Positions 25,295 through 33,797 of a stretch of DNA of 64,000 nt are shown here, in pieces (the stretch's first letter is position 1; each line of letters starts with the position of its first letter). The position numbers and the translations under genes are program-made. This DNA comes from Burkholderia guangdongensis (GTDB taxonomy: Bacteria; Pseudomonadota; Gammaproteobacteria; Burkholderiales; Burkholderiaceae), in the NCBI RefSeq assembly GCF_013403875.1, contig NZ_JACBNX010000022.1:1-64000 (forward strand), read 5' to 3'. The notes beneath the pieces are model-generated. The model was not told where the DNA came from. It worked only from the letters and a program-made list of their open reading frames with translations, and made no database searches.

Positions 25295-26923
25295 TCATAA
25301 AATGAACCCGGTATTGACGAACTTCGAGTAGTGTTCGGACACGATCGCATCGAGCAGCGCCTTGCTGCCGTCGGTTTGCTTGGCCGCGACCATCGACCGG
25401 ATCGAGAACGCGCGCAGCGCATCGGTCACGGACAGCGTGCCTTCCGCCGAATCCTTGCGCCCAGCGAACGGGAACACGTCCGGCCCGCGCTGGCACTGGC
25501 AGTTGATGTTCACGCGGCACACCTGATTGACGAGCGGATCGACGAGCGCGCCGATCTGTTCCGGGTCCGAGCCGAAGATGCTGACCTGCTGGCCGTGGTC
25601 GGACGTCGTCACGTAATCGAGTGCGGTTTCGACGTCGTCGAACGGCGCGACCGGAATGATCGGCCCGAACTGTTCCTCGCGATACAGCTTCATGCCTTCC
25701 GACACCGGATAGACGACCGCCGGATAGAACAGCGTCTTGCAGAACACGCCGCCCGATTCGTTGACGACGCGCGCGCCCTTCGCTTTCGCGTCGTCGATCG
25801 CATCGGTCATGTACGCGGTGCGATGCATGCCGGGCAGCGGCGTGATTCCGACGCCTTTCTCCCAAGGCATTCCGATCTTCATCTTCGCGAGCTCCTCGGT
25901 GAAGCGCGCGAGGAAGCGCTCGACGATCGAGCGATGCACGAGCAGCATCTTCAGCGCGGTGCAGCGCTGCCCGTTGAACGACAGCGCGCCGAGCAGGCAT
26001 TCCTTCACGGTCAGCTCGAGATCCGCGTCGGGCAACACGATCGCCGCGTTCTTCGCATCGAGGCCGAGGATCGCGCGCAGGCGGTGCGACTTCGGATGCT
26101 GTTTCTTCAGATGGTCGGCGACCTTGCTCGAGCCGATCAGCGCGAGCACGTTGATCTTGCCCGATGCGAGCATGTGCGGCACGACGACCGCGCCCGGCGC
26201 GTAGATCGTGTTGATCACGCCCTTCGGGAACGCGTCGCGGAATGCCTCGAGCAGCGGCTCGAACAGCAGCGTGCCGTACTGCGGCGGCTTGAACACGACG
26301 GTGTTGCCCATCAGCAGCGCGGGGATCAGCGTCGCGAACGTCTCGTTCAGCGGATAGTTGTACGGCCCCATGCACAGTACGACGCCGAGCGGCGTGCGGC
26401 GGATCTGGCCGATCGTGCCTTCCGCGATCACGAAGCGCGAGTTGCCGTTGTCGAGCTCCTTCAGCGCGTCGATCGTCTGCGTCATGTAGGTGACAGTGCG
26501 ATCGAATTCCTTCGCGGAATCGGCAAGGCTCTTGCCGATCTCCCACATGATCAGGTTCACGACGAGCTCGCGCTGCGCGACCATCCGCCTGATGAAGTCC
26601 TGCATGCACGCGATCCGCTCGGCGACCTTCATCGTCGGCCATGCGCCGCGGCCGGCGTCGTACGCGCGCACCGCGGCGTCGAGCGCCGCGTCGCTCTCGG
26701 GCTCGCCCATCACCGGGTAGCTGCCGATCTCGAGCTGCTCGACGCTGCCGTCCGGCTGCCGCACGCAGACGGGCGACAGCACGGTCTTGCTCGCGCCGTC
26801 CCACGGCACCAGCTCGCCGTCGACGAGCGACACGCGTTGATGAATCGGCGCTTTCAGCCGGACCTCGGCCGGAATGTCCGACAAAGCCGGGAAGAGTTTC
26901 TGCAGGGAATCGGAATCGGGCAT
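25295..26923 (-). CDS. NADP-dependent non-phosphorylating glyceraldehyde-3-phosphate dehydrogenase-like ALDH
   Basis: 542 residues, longer than ordinary ALDHs. The nucleophile Cys is in SFNGQRCTALK and the Rossmann region reads GPYNYPLNETFATLIP, as in GapN-type enzymes. The usual catalytic-base motif LELGGK is replaced by AILGLDAKNAAIV, so the conventional Glu is missing; I recall this as a feature of this proteobacterial subgroup, but it leaves the activity open. The start ATG at 26921-26923 follows GAGGTCGTC; the longer frame upstream is shadow. It runs leftward, ahead of the orphan pstS. Confidence 0.78.
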   Translation of the reverse strand: MPDSDSLQKLFPALSDIPAEVRLKAPIHQRVSLVDGELVPWDGASKTVLSPVCVRQPDGSVEQLEIGSYPVMGEPESDAALDAAVRAYDAGRGAWPTMKVAERIACMQDFIRRMVAQRELVVNLIMWEIGKSLADSAKEFDRTVTYMTQTIDALKELDNGNSRFVIAEGTIGQIRRTPLGVVLCMGPYNYPLNETFATLIPALLMGNTVVFKPPQYGTLLFEPLLEAFRDAFPKGVINTIYAPGAVVVPHMLASGKINVLALIGSSKVADHLKKQHPKSHRLRAILGLDAKNAAIVLPDADLELTVKECLLGALSFNGQRCTALKMLLVHRSIVERFLARFTEELAKMKIGMPWEKGVGITPLPGMHRTAYMTDAIDDAKAKGARVVNESGGVFCKTLFYPAVVYPVSEGMKLYREEQFGPIIPVAPFDDVETALDYVTTSDHGQQVSIFGSDPEQIGALVDPLVNQVCRVNINCQCQRGPDVFPFAGRKDSAEGTLSVTDALRAFSIRSMVAAKQTDGSKALLDAIVSEHYSKFVNTGFIL

Positions 26924-27170
26924 GACGACCTCGCTTGTCTGTAAGTGTCCGGGCGGCGCGGAATCTCCGTGGGCCTTCGATTCTGCGGCGTGATGATGAC
27001 GCGCAGACGGCGGCGCGCGATGGGCCGGCATCTGCGAAATGCGGAATGGAACCAGTTCCATTAAAAAGGAATGCACGGGCGGATGCAAGCTCGAATGTTC
27101 GGGCAAGTGCTTACAACAATCGTGTGCCGCGCGCGGAAGATCGGGTGCGCGGCACGTCAGGCATCGGGCG

Positions 27171-28082
27171 TCAGGCGTCGGACGCTGGCCCTGCATACGC
27201 GCTCGCCTGCTCGAGCAGCCACGCGCGGAATCGTTCGAGCGGCTTGCCATGGCTGAGCTCGGTCGGGTACACGAAGTAGTACCCCCCGTCCTCGACCGCC
27301 GTCGCGTCGAACGGCGCAATCAGCCCGAGCTGCGCGAGCTGCCCGTCGACGAAGAACTTCGGCACGAGCGCGACGCCGAGCCCCGCGGCGGCCGCGCTGA
27401 TCAGCATCGTGTGCAGCTCGTAGCGCACGCCGTGCATCGTCCGGTTGTCCTCGACGCCGTGCGCGTCGAACCATTGCGTCCACGCGCCGGGGCGTGTCGT
27501 CGAATGCAGCAGCGGGTACGCGAGCAGGTCGTCGACGCGCTCGACCGGCCCCGTCAGCAGCGACGGCGAGCAGATCGGCACGACTTCCTCGCCGAACAGA
27601 TAATCCGCCGACGTGCCCGGCCACGTTGGTTTCCCGTAGTGGATCGCGGCCTCGAAGTGCGTGTCCTCGAACGAGAACATGTCGGTGCGGATTCCCATGT
27701 TCACGCGCACGTCCGGCGTGCGGTCGTTGAAATCCTTGATCCGCGGGATCAGCCAGTGCGACGCGAACGTCGGCAGCACCGCGAGCTCCAGGTAGCCGCC
27801 GCCGCTGCCGTGCGCGATGATCGACAGCGTGTCGCGGTCGAGCGACTCGAGCGCACGCCGCACCTGCGTGCCGTACAGCCTGCCGGCGCGCGTCAGCACC
27901 ACGCGCTGCTTCACGCGCGCGAACAGCCGCACGCCGAGGCTTGCTTCGAGCGTCGCGATCTGCCGGGACACCGCGCTCTCGGTCAGAAACAGCTCCTTCG
28001 CCGCGAGCGTGAAGCTCTCGTGCCGGGACGCGGCCTCGAACGCCACCAGCGCGCCCATGTTCGGGATCTTGAATTTGCGCAT
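27171..28082 (-). CDS. LysR family transcriptional regulator (GcvA-like)
   Basis: About 303 residues; HTH FKIPNMGALVAFEAASRHES and FLTESAVSRQIATLEASLG, with the typical GcvA-group substrate domain. ATG at 28080-28082 is preferred to one two codons earlier because GGA is then correctly spaced. It is divergent from the HglS-like gene with 155 bases between. In Pseudomonas putida a LysR gene lies in the same place beside hglS and amaB, so it probably controls 2-aminoadipate/lysine degradation. Confidence 0.88.
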   Translation of the reverse strand: MRKFKIPNMGALVAFEAASRHESFTLAAKELFLTESAVSRQIATLEASLGVRLFARVKQRVVLTRAGRLYGTQVRRALESLDRDTLSIIAHGSGGGYLELAVLPTFASHWLIPRIKDFNDRTPDVRVNMGIRTDMFSFEDTHFEAAIHYGKPTWPGTSADYLFGEEVVPICSPSLLTGPVERVDDLLAYPLLHSTTRPGAWTQWFDAHGVEDNRTMHGVRYELHTMLISAAAAGLGVALVPKFFVDGQLAQLGLIAPFDATAVEDGGYYFVYPTELSHGKPLERFRAWLLEQASAYAGPASDA

Positions 28083-28237
28083 GATCATTCCAAAAACTCA
28101 TTACATGGCAATTTAATCTCGCTTTACGCGTACCGCAACCATTCGAATAATGCGTGCCAGGCAAGGCTGGCGATTCGTGCGCTGGCCTGTGCATTGCCGG
28201 CGATGGCGCCGGCGCGACTCACCAGACGAGAAATGCG

Positions 28238-29272
28238 ATGCGTAATCCGAATATCGACACCCTGCTGACGCGCGTGCTCGGCCGCGCGAAGACCGACGCG
28301 CTGTTCGCGACGCTGACGATCCCCGCGCTGTTCGACGAATGGGAGCCCGGCGTCGTCACGCGCGCGGAGCTCGCGCAAGCGATGAACATGGCGCTGTTCG
28401 AAGGGCTGCTCGAGCGCTCGCCGAACGGCCGCGCGTATACGGACGACGCGATCGCGAACGGCGGCTCGGTCTACTTCGATCACGGTGCGCTGCGCACCGT
28501 GCGCTGGCCGCACAACGGCGCGTTGCCGCCGGGCGAGGCGGCGTTCACGCGGATTCTGCGTCCGCTCGGCTTCCGGCTGAACGGCCGCTATCCGCTCGAC
28601 AAGCTCGGGATGACCGGCCGCGCCTATGCGCACGAGGACGCGCCGGACGAGATCGCGCAGTTCTTCGTGAGCGAACTGCATCCGGAGCGTTTCTCCGCCG
28701 AATTCCGGCAGGCGGTGACGAACGTGGTCGGATCGTCGCGCGATCCGCTGACGCCTGCCGCGGTCGGGCTGCTGTGGGAGATCGAGCGCGATGGCTGGCT
28801 GCCGCTCGATGCGGCGGCGGTACTGCTGCCGGTGGTCGTCGGCGCGTTCGCGCGCCAACACCACGTGCCGCGCGAAGCCGACTATGAGGTGCTGCTCGCC
28901 GAATCGGCCGAGATGGCGTGGATCGCGACCGAAGGCAATGCGTTCAATCATGCGACGGACCGTGTCGCCGATGTGTTCAGTCTGTCGGACGACGAAAAGG
29001 CGAAGGGCCGGCCGATGAAGCCCGACGTCGAGCGCTCGCGCTCGGGGCGGGTGTTCCAGACCGCGTATCGCGCGGACGTCGTCGAGCGCGAGTTCCGCAC
29101 GCATGACGGCGCGCTCGTCACGCGCAGCGTGCCGGGCTCGTTCTACGAGTTCATCACGCGCAAGCGCACGTTCGATCAGGCCGCGCGCCGCTGGGTGACC
29201 GATCTGCGCTTCGATGCCGGCAACGCGCAGGGCATTTTCAAGATGACGGCGAACGAAGTGAAGACGGCGTGA
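28238..29272 (+). CDS. hglS: DUF1338 protein, 2-oxoadipate dioxygenase/decarboxylase family (HglS-like)
   Basis: 344 residues. DUF1338 proteins related to HglS convert 2-oxoadipate to D-2-hydroxyglutarate using Fe(II) and O2. Candidate metal ligands are His82 in VYFDHGALR, the His in GNAFNHATDRV and the Glu in GSFYEFITRK. The protein is about 100 residues shorter than HglS/YdcJ as I remember them, so it may belong to a shorter subgroup. ATG at 28238 is chosen. Its neighbours are a divergent LysR and, beyond the AT-rich island, AmaB and a 2-aminoadipate-type aminotransferase, which fits the lysine pathway. Confidence 0.82.
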   Translation: MRNPNIDTLLTRVLGRAKTDALFATLTIPALFDEWEPGVVTRAELAQAMNMALFEGLLERSPNGRAYTDDAIANGGSVYFDHGALRTVRWPHNGALPPGEAAFTRILRPLGFRLNGRYPLDKLGMTGRAYAHEDAPDEIAQFFVSELHPERFSAEFRQAVTNVVGSSRDPLTPAAVGLLWEIERDGWLPLDAAAVLLPVVVGAFARQHHVPREADYEVLLAESAEMAWIATEGNAFNHATDRVADVFSLSDDEKAKGRPMKPDVERSRSGRVFQTAYRADVVEREFRTHDGALVTRSVPGSFYEFITRKRTFDQAARRWVTDLRFDAGNAQGIFKMTANEVKTA

Positions 29273-29289
29273 TGGGCGCGGGCGGTGCT

Positions 29290-29892
29290 TCACCGGGCCG
29301 CGATAGCGTGCAGCGCCAATGCGAACCCTATTGACATGGATAGGGCGATGACCGGGATCATGGAGACTAGGATGCCTGCGGTGCTATAGCCGAGGCTGGC
29401 TTTGGGCATCGCGCCCGATAGCGCATTGCCGCCGACCCAGATCGAATAGAACCACAGAGGCAGCACGAGCAGTGCAGGCACGCCGAGCGCGGTGACTGCG
29501 GCACTCCCGGTGTCGGCCACCAGTCCGGCGGCGGCGATCAGATTGAACAGATTGCCATGACCGTCCCAGCGCCCGCCGCGTTTCATCCACAGGCGCAGGA
29601 TCAGAATGGACGCGAGGAACCCGATCCAGACGGTGACGAGGCCGAGCGACAACGCGAGCCACAGCGGAGCGGCGGGTACGCCGTGGTGCGCGGTAGTCAT
29701 GGAGGGGGCCATTCCGTTCAGCAGGCCGATCATCGTTATCGCGAGCACGGACTGCCAGCGGGGAAAGTCGAATCGGTCGAACGGGAGCTCACGGAGCAGG
29801 AAAAGCCGTTGACCGTTGGTCACGATGGGGAGCCGGCCGAACCAGTATGGATTGGCGATGATGAGCAGCGGGAGAATCAGGGCGAGTTTCAT
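29290..29892 (-). CDS. Hypothetical multi-pass membrane protein of the microcin island
   Basis: 200 residues, about five hydrophobic helices: residues 1-14, then segments around AITMIGLLNGMAP, LWLALSLGLVTVWIGFLASILIL, VTALGVPALLVLPLWFYSI and AGILVSMIPVIALSMSIGFAL. I do not recognise the family. There is no ATP-binding or peptidase motif, so it is not the usual C39-type bacteriocin exporter. It starts 49 bases after the putative immunity gene on the same strand. A role in immunity, export or sensing is possible. Confidence 0.6.
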   Translation of the reverse strand: MKLALILPLLIIANPYWFGRLPIVTNGQRLFLLRELPFDRFDFPRWQSVLAITMIGLLNGMAPSMTTAHHGVPAAPLWLALSLGLVTVWIGFLASILILRLWMKRGGRWDGHGNLFNLIAAAGLVADTGSAAVTALGVPALLVLPLWFYSIWVGGNALSGAMPKASLGYSTAGILVSMIPVIALSMSIGFALALHAIAAR

Positions 29893-29941
29893 TTGTGATG
29901 TGGCTTCGTCGGAAGCTGGGTGTTAGCCTGTTGGGTGAGCG

Positions 29942-30196
29942 TTACCATGTGAACCATCCCAAAAGACTGTTTGAAATCCACGTAAAAATACAAAAAATCC
30001 ATAGCGACCAACAAAATAGAAGAAATTTATTATTGAATGAAAATACCGAGTTATATTCCCACATGGCACTCAATAGAGTGATGCTGGCGGTGAATGTGGG
30101 AAATGACTGCGAGCTCTTGAAGAAAATTGATAAAATAAAGATGACGCCCATCACAGCAGTCGCAGCCATCGCAATTTTTCTCTTGATGAGCGCCAT
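29942..30196 (-). CDS. Small membrane protein, candidate microcin immunity protein
   Basis: 84 residues from ATG at 30194-30196: MALIKRKIAMAATAVMGVI opens the first helix, and hydrophobic segments follow around TFTASITLLSAMW and FLLFCWSLWIFCIFTWI. Base use is distinctly AT-rich compared with the flanking metabolic genes. It begins four bases after the stop codon of the double-glycine peptide gene. Small, tightly linked membrane proteins of this size are typical immunity partners of class II microcins. That role is inferred from position; I recognise no homologue. Confidence 0.55.
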   Translation of the reverse strand: MALIKRKIAMAATAVMGVIFILSIFFKSSQSFPTFTASITLLSAMWEYNSVFSFNNKFLLFCWSLWIFCIFTWISNSLLGWFTW

Positions 30197-30200
30197 GAAA

Positions 30201-30470
30201 TTACCAGCCGTAGTGATCTGCGATTCCCTTCGCAGTTCCGCCGGCAACTGCGGCGTTAAACCTCCATACTACTGCCGCGGGCCCGGCCACAGCTCCAGCC
30301 GCTGCGCCGCCAATCGTGGATGCACCAAAGCCTGTCCATGACCACGGCGATCCCCCGATCCGGTTTTGCAAAAAATAACTTGCGGCGCCACCGGCTGCTC
30401 CAATTGCAGCCCCGACCGGCCCAAAAGCGCCACCGACTTGCTCCATCTCGTTAATTGTCAATTCATTCAT
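30201..30470 (-). CDS. Candidate class II microcin/bacteriocin precursor with double-glycine leader
   Basis: 89 residues. The leader MNELTINEMEQVGG has the spacing of hydrophobic residues and the terminal Gly-Gly recognised by C39-peptidase ABC exporters; compare the colicin V-type leader MRTLTLNELDSVSGG. Cleavage would release a 75-residue peptide, AFGPVGAAIGAAGGAAS..., rich in Gly and Ala with many GxxxG/AxxxG spacings, a central aromatic patch SPWSWTGFG and the C-terminus GIADHYGW. ATG at 30468-30470 is preferred to one 11 codons upstream since the leader then starts exactly. AGGA lies 10 nt upstream. No exporter is in the window. Confidence 0.7.
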   Translation of the reverse strand: MNELTINEMEQVGGAFGPVGAAIGAAGGAASYFLQNRIGGSPWSWTGFGASTIGGAAAGAVAGPAAVVWRFNAAVAGGTAKGIADHYGW

Positions 30471-30857
30471 TGTCAAATATCCTGGCAAAAACGAAGTTGG
30501 CATATAACTGCCTGTCAGTTATATGTTCGGCACCGAATTCGAATGGTATCGGGGATGCATGAGAATGCAATGCAAAATTTACCGAGATTTGATGTATAAC
30601 AAATCAATGTCAAGATATTAATTCGAGATAGCAAATGCGCATTTTGCTTAAAATTTGAGCGCAATATCGTGGACGTTTCCCGGCCCAGAACTTCAAGCAA
30701 CATCCCCACTTGATGCAAAATTCTCAACACCTTGTTCCGATATGTCGGTTGCCGCGCCAGCATTGACTGCGGACAATCTCGTCATCCCCGTCCGGCGCGG
30801 CACCTGCCGCCGACGGACCCTCCACGATCCCGAATCGAAAATCCTGAAGGCCATCCA
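30471..30857. promoter_or_regulatory. AT-rich control region between the microcin gene and amaB
   Basis: 387 bases, AT-rich for the first 200 and then returning to host composition. It contains the long palindrome at 30501-30525 and, reading leftward, TTGACA near 30610 without a well-spaced -10. An 82-codon leftward frame at 30515-30763 lacks a Shine-Dalgarno and runs through the palindrome, so I do not call it. The right end carries the amaB leader. Confidence 0.5.
30501..30525. promoter_or_regulatory. Perfect palindrome CATATAACTG-N5-CAGTTATATG upstream of the microcin gene
   Basis: Ten-base arms match without error around the spacer CCTGT. It starts 31 bases before the microcin start codon. 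It is a strong operator candidate, or an mRNA hairpin in the 5' leader. It has no match elsewhere that I noticed in the window. Confidence 0.65.
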
Positions 30858-32357
30858 GTGAAAGCATCCGACATCCTCTCCGAACTCGGCATCGCCCCTC
30901 TCGCGCAGACGGGCGACCTCGCGGTCCATTCGCCGATCGACGGCGCGCTCATCGGCCGCGTCGCGAGCGACACCGTCGAGCAGGCCGACGCGGCGCTCGC
31001 GCGCGCGCAGGCCGCGTTCACGGTCTGGCGCGACGTGCCCGCGCCGCGTCGCGGCGAGCTCGTGCGGATTCTCGGCAACAAACTGCGCGAGAAGAAGCGC
31101 GCGCTCGGTGCGCTGATCTCGCTCGAAACCGGCAAGATCCTGCAGGAAGGCCTCGGCGAAGTGCAGGAAATGATCGACATCTGCGATTTCGCGGTCGGCC
31201 TGTCGCGGCAGCTCTACGGCCTCACGATCGCATCCGAGCGCCCCGGCCACCGGATGGCCGAGACGTGGCATCCGATGGGCGTGTGCACCGTGATCTCCGC
31301 GTTCAACTTTCCGGCCGCCGTGTGGTCGTGGAACGCGGCGCTCGCGCTCGTCTGCGGCAACGCGGTGATCTGGAAGCCATCCGAGAAAACGCCGCTGACC
31401 GCGCTCGCCGCCGACCGGATCCTGCAGGACGCGCTGCGCGAATTCGGCGACGCGCCGGAAGGCCTGACCGCGCTCGTCAACGGCGGCCGCGACGTCGGCG
31501 CGAAGCTCGTCGCCGATCCGCGCTCGAGCATCGTCAGCGCGACCGGCAGCACCGAGATGGGCCGCACGGTCGGCGTCGAGGTCGCACGCCGCTTCGGCCG
31601 CTCGCTGCTCGAACTCGGCGGCAACAACGCCGGCATCGTCACCGGTTCCGCGGACATGGAGCTCGCGCTGCGCGGGATCGTGTTCTCCGCGGTCGGCACC
31701 GCGGGCCAGCGCTGCACGACGCTGCGCCGCCTGTTCGTGCATGAAAGCGTGTACGACAAGACCGTCGAGCGGCTGAAGGCGCTGTATTCGAAGGTCGCGA
31801 TCGGCAATCCGCTCGAAGCGGGCGTGCTGATGGGGCCGCTGATCGACGAGGAATCGTTCGCACGGATGCAGGCCGCGCTGCGCCAGGCACGCGAAGAGGG
31901 CGGCGCCGTGCACGGCGGCGAGCGCCACGCCGTCGCGGGCCACGAGCGCGGTTTCTACGTGCGGCCGGCGATCGTCGAGATGCCGTCGCAGACGCCGGTC
32001 GTGCTGAAGGAAACGTTCGCGCCGATCCTCTACGTGCTGAAATATCGCGACCTGTCCGACGCGATCGCCGCGAACAATGCCGCGTCGCACGGGCTGTCGT
32101 CGTGCATCTTCACGACCGACATGCGCGAGAGCGAGCGCTTCCTGGCCGCATCGGGCAGCGACTGCGGGATCGCGAACGTGAACATCGGGCCGAGCGGCGC
32201 GGAGATCGGCGGCGCGTTCGGCGGCGAGAAGGAGACGGGCGGCGGCCGCGAGTCCGGCTCCGACGCGTGGAAGGCCTACATGCGCCGCGCGACGAACACC
32301 GTCAACTATTCGTCGGCGCTGCCGCTCGCGCAGGGGATCGACTTCAACCTCGGCTGA
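30858..32357 (+). CDS. amaB: L-piperidine-6-carboxylate / 2-aminoadipate semialdehyde dehydrogenase (ALDH7, AmaB)
   Basis: 499 residues, matching the ALDH7 (antiquitin) family. Marks are the N-terminal region ending AETWHPMGVCTVISAFNFPAAVWSW, the base Glu252 in LLELGGNNAG, the nucleophile Cys286 in GTAGQRCTTLR, and the ALDH7-type C-terminal NIGPSGAEIGGAFGGEKETGGGRESG. The start is GTG at 30858 with GAAGG upstream; family alignment supports it over the longer frame. It oxidises the semialdehyde from lysine or pipecolate to 2-aminoadipate. The next gene encodes a matching aminotransferase. Confidence 0.9.
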   Translation: MKASDILSELGIAPLAQTGDLAVHSPIDGALIGRVASDTVEQADAALARAQAAFTVWRDVPAPRRGELVRILGNKLREKKRALGALISLETGKILQEGLGEVQEMIDICDFAVGLSRQLYGLTIASERPGHRMAETWHPMGVCTVISAFNFPAAVWSWNAALALVCGNAVIWKPSEKTPLTALAADRILQDALREFGDAPEGLTALVNGGRDVGAKLVADPRSSIVSATGSTEMGRTVGVEVARRFGRSLLELGGNNAGIVTGSADMELALRGIVFSAVGTAGQRCTTLRRLFVHESVYDKTVERLKALYSKVAIGNPLEAGVLMGPLIDEESFARMQAALRQAREEGGAVHGGERHAVAGHERGFYVRPAIVEMPSQTPVVLKETFAPILYVLKYRDLSDAIAANNAASHGLSSCIFTTDMRESERFLAASGSDCGIANVNIGPSGAEIGGAFGGEKETGGGRESGSDAWKAYMRRATNTVNYSSALPLAQGIDFNLG

Positions 32358-32573
32358 AGCCGGGCGCCGGCACCGCGTCGTCCGCGGCGCGGCCTTCGGG
32401 CCGCGCCGTTCATCGCGACGACGTGATCTGGCCGACGCTCGCGCAACCGGGCGCGGCGTCAGCGAGCGGATCCTCGGCGGGCGCCATGCGACACTCGATC
32501 TGTCCAAGCTGAGCTGGACGCGCGTGCTCGAGAATCGGCCGATCGTAGAAAGGAACGTCGTTTAACGATCCCT

Positions 32574-33797
32574 ATGTATTCGTTCACTTCCCCCTTCGAG
32601 CAGCCGGCTGGATCGCCGATCCGCGAGCTGTTCAAGTATCTCGGCGAGCCCGGGATGATCTCGTTCGCGGGCGGCTATCCGGCCGGCGACCTGTTCGACG
32701 TCGACGGGCTACAGGCCGCGTCCGCGCGCGCGTATGCGGCGCCGGCGCGTTGCCTGCAGTACGGCCCGACCGACGGCCTCGCGGAGCTGAAGCACGAGCT
32801 GATCGCGCTGACCGCGCGCCGCGGCGCGCGCTGCACGCCGGCCGACATGCTCGTGACGACCGGCTCGCAGCAGGGGCTCGATCTGCTGCTGCGCGTGATG
32901 GTCGCGCCGGGCGACGTCGTGCTGACCGAGCAGCCCGCGTATCCGGCGACGCTGCAGGCGCTGCGGTTGCAGCAGGCGCGGATCGTCACGGTGCCGGTCG
33001 ACCGCGACGGCCTCGACGTCGACCGGCTCGCCGCGTGGCTCGAGGCAAATGCAGCAAATGCGGCGACCGCGGCGAGCCGGCCGAAGCTGCTGTACACGGT
33101 GCCGACGTTCGCGAACCCGACCGGCGCGACGTTGACGCGCGAGCGGCGCGTCGCGCTGCTGCGGCTCGCGGTGCGTTACGGAATCCTGATCGTCGAGGAC
33201 GATCCGTACGGTGATCTGCGTTTCGACGGCGACGCGGTGCCGTCGCTGCTCGCGCTCGCGGACGACGTCGACGGCGCGCGCGACTGGGTCGTGCATTTCT
33301 CGAGCCTGTCGAAGATCGTCGCGCCGGGGCTGCGCGTCGGCTGGACGATCGGGCCCGCCGAGATCGTGCGACGCTGCGTGATCGCGAAACAGACGGTCGA
33401 TCTGTGCAGCGCGCCGTGGACCCAGGCGATCGCGGCCGAATATCTGGCCGCCGGCGCGCTCGAGCGCCATCTGCCGCGCATCGCCGATGCGTACCGGCGC
33501 AAGGGCGGCGCGATGTGCGATGCGCTGCGCGAGCAGCTCGGCGGCGCGATCGCGTTTCATCGGCCCGAAGGCGGGATGTTCGTGTGGGCGCGCGTGCCGG
33601 CGGTCTCGTCGAAACGGCTGCTCGAGCACGCGATCGCGCAGAAGGTCGTGTTCGTGCCCGGCGGCGCGTTCTTTGCGGACGACGTCGACGAGTCGTCGTT
33701 GCGGCTGTCGTTCGCCGCGCCGAACGTCGAGCAGATCGGCGAAGGCGTCGCGCGGCTCGCGCGGGCCTATGACGCGGCTACGTCCGCACCGCGCTGA
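32574..33797 (+). CDS. PLP-dependent aminotransferase, LysN/2-aminoadipate type
   Basis: 407 residues, fold type I, MocR/LysN-like without the HTH. Features: PIRELFKYLGEPGMISFAGGYPAGDLF, the PLP region TTGSQQGLDLL, YTVPTFANPTGAT, the Asp in VEDDPYGDLRF, and the Schiff-base Lys in FSSLSKIVAPGLRVGW. The GGYPA loop and the layout match 2-aminoadipate aminotransferases. Following amaB by 216 bases, it would turn 2-aminoadipate into 2-oxoadipate, the substrate of the HglS-like enzyme upstream. Other amino-acid substrates are possible. Confidence 0.85.
   Translation: MYSFTSPFEQPAGSPIRELFKYLGEPGMISFAGGYPAGDLFDVDGLQAASARAYAAPARCLQYGPTDGLAELKHELIALTARRGARCTPADMLVTTGSQQGLDLLLRVMVAPGDVVLTEQPAYPATLQALRLQQARIVTVPVDRDGLDVDRLAAWLEANAANAATAASRPKLLYTVPTFANPTGATLTRERRVALLRLAVRYGILIVEDDPYGDLRFDGDAVPSLLALADDVDGARDWVVHFSSLSKIVAPGLRVGWTIGPAEIVRRCVIAKQTVDLCSAPWTQAIAAEYLAAGALERHLPRIADAYRRKGGAMCDALREQLGGAIAFHRPEGGMFVWARVPAVSSKRLLEHAIAQKVVFVPGGAFFADDVDESSLRLSFAAPNVEQIGEGVARLARAYDAATSAPR

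Noticed and set aside
29290..29892. The 200-residue island protein as the microcin exporter
   Set aside because: It lacks Walker motifs and any C39 peptidase Cys/His signature, so it cannot be the usual processing exporter.
29895..30341. A rightward 148-codon frame opposite the microcin and immunity genes
   Set aside because: The leftward frames have the Gly-Gly leader, tight spacing and membrane character; this one is their complement.
30515..30763. An 82-codon leftward frame in the AT-rich control region
   Set aside because: No Shine-Dalgarno, runs through the operator palindrome and has no recognisable character; AT-rich stretches can hold such frames by chance. Not excluded entirely.
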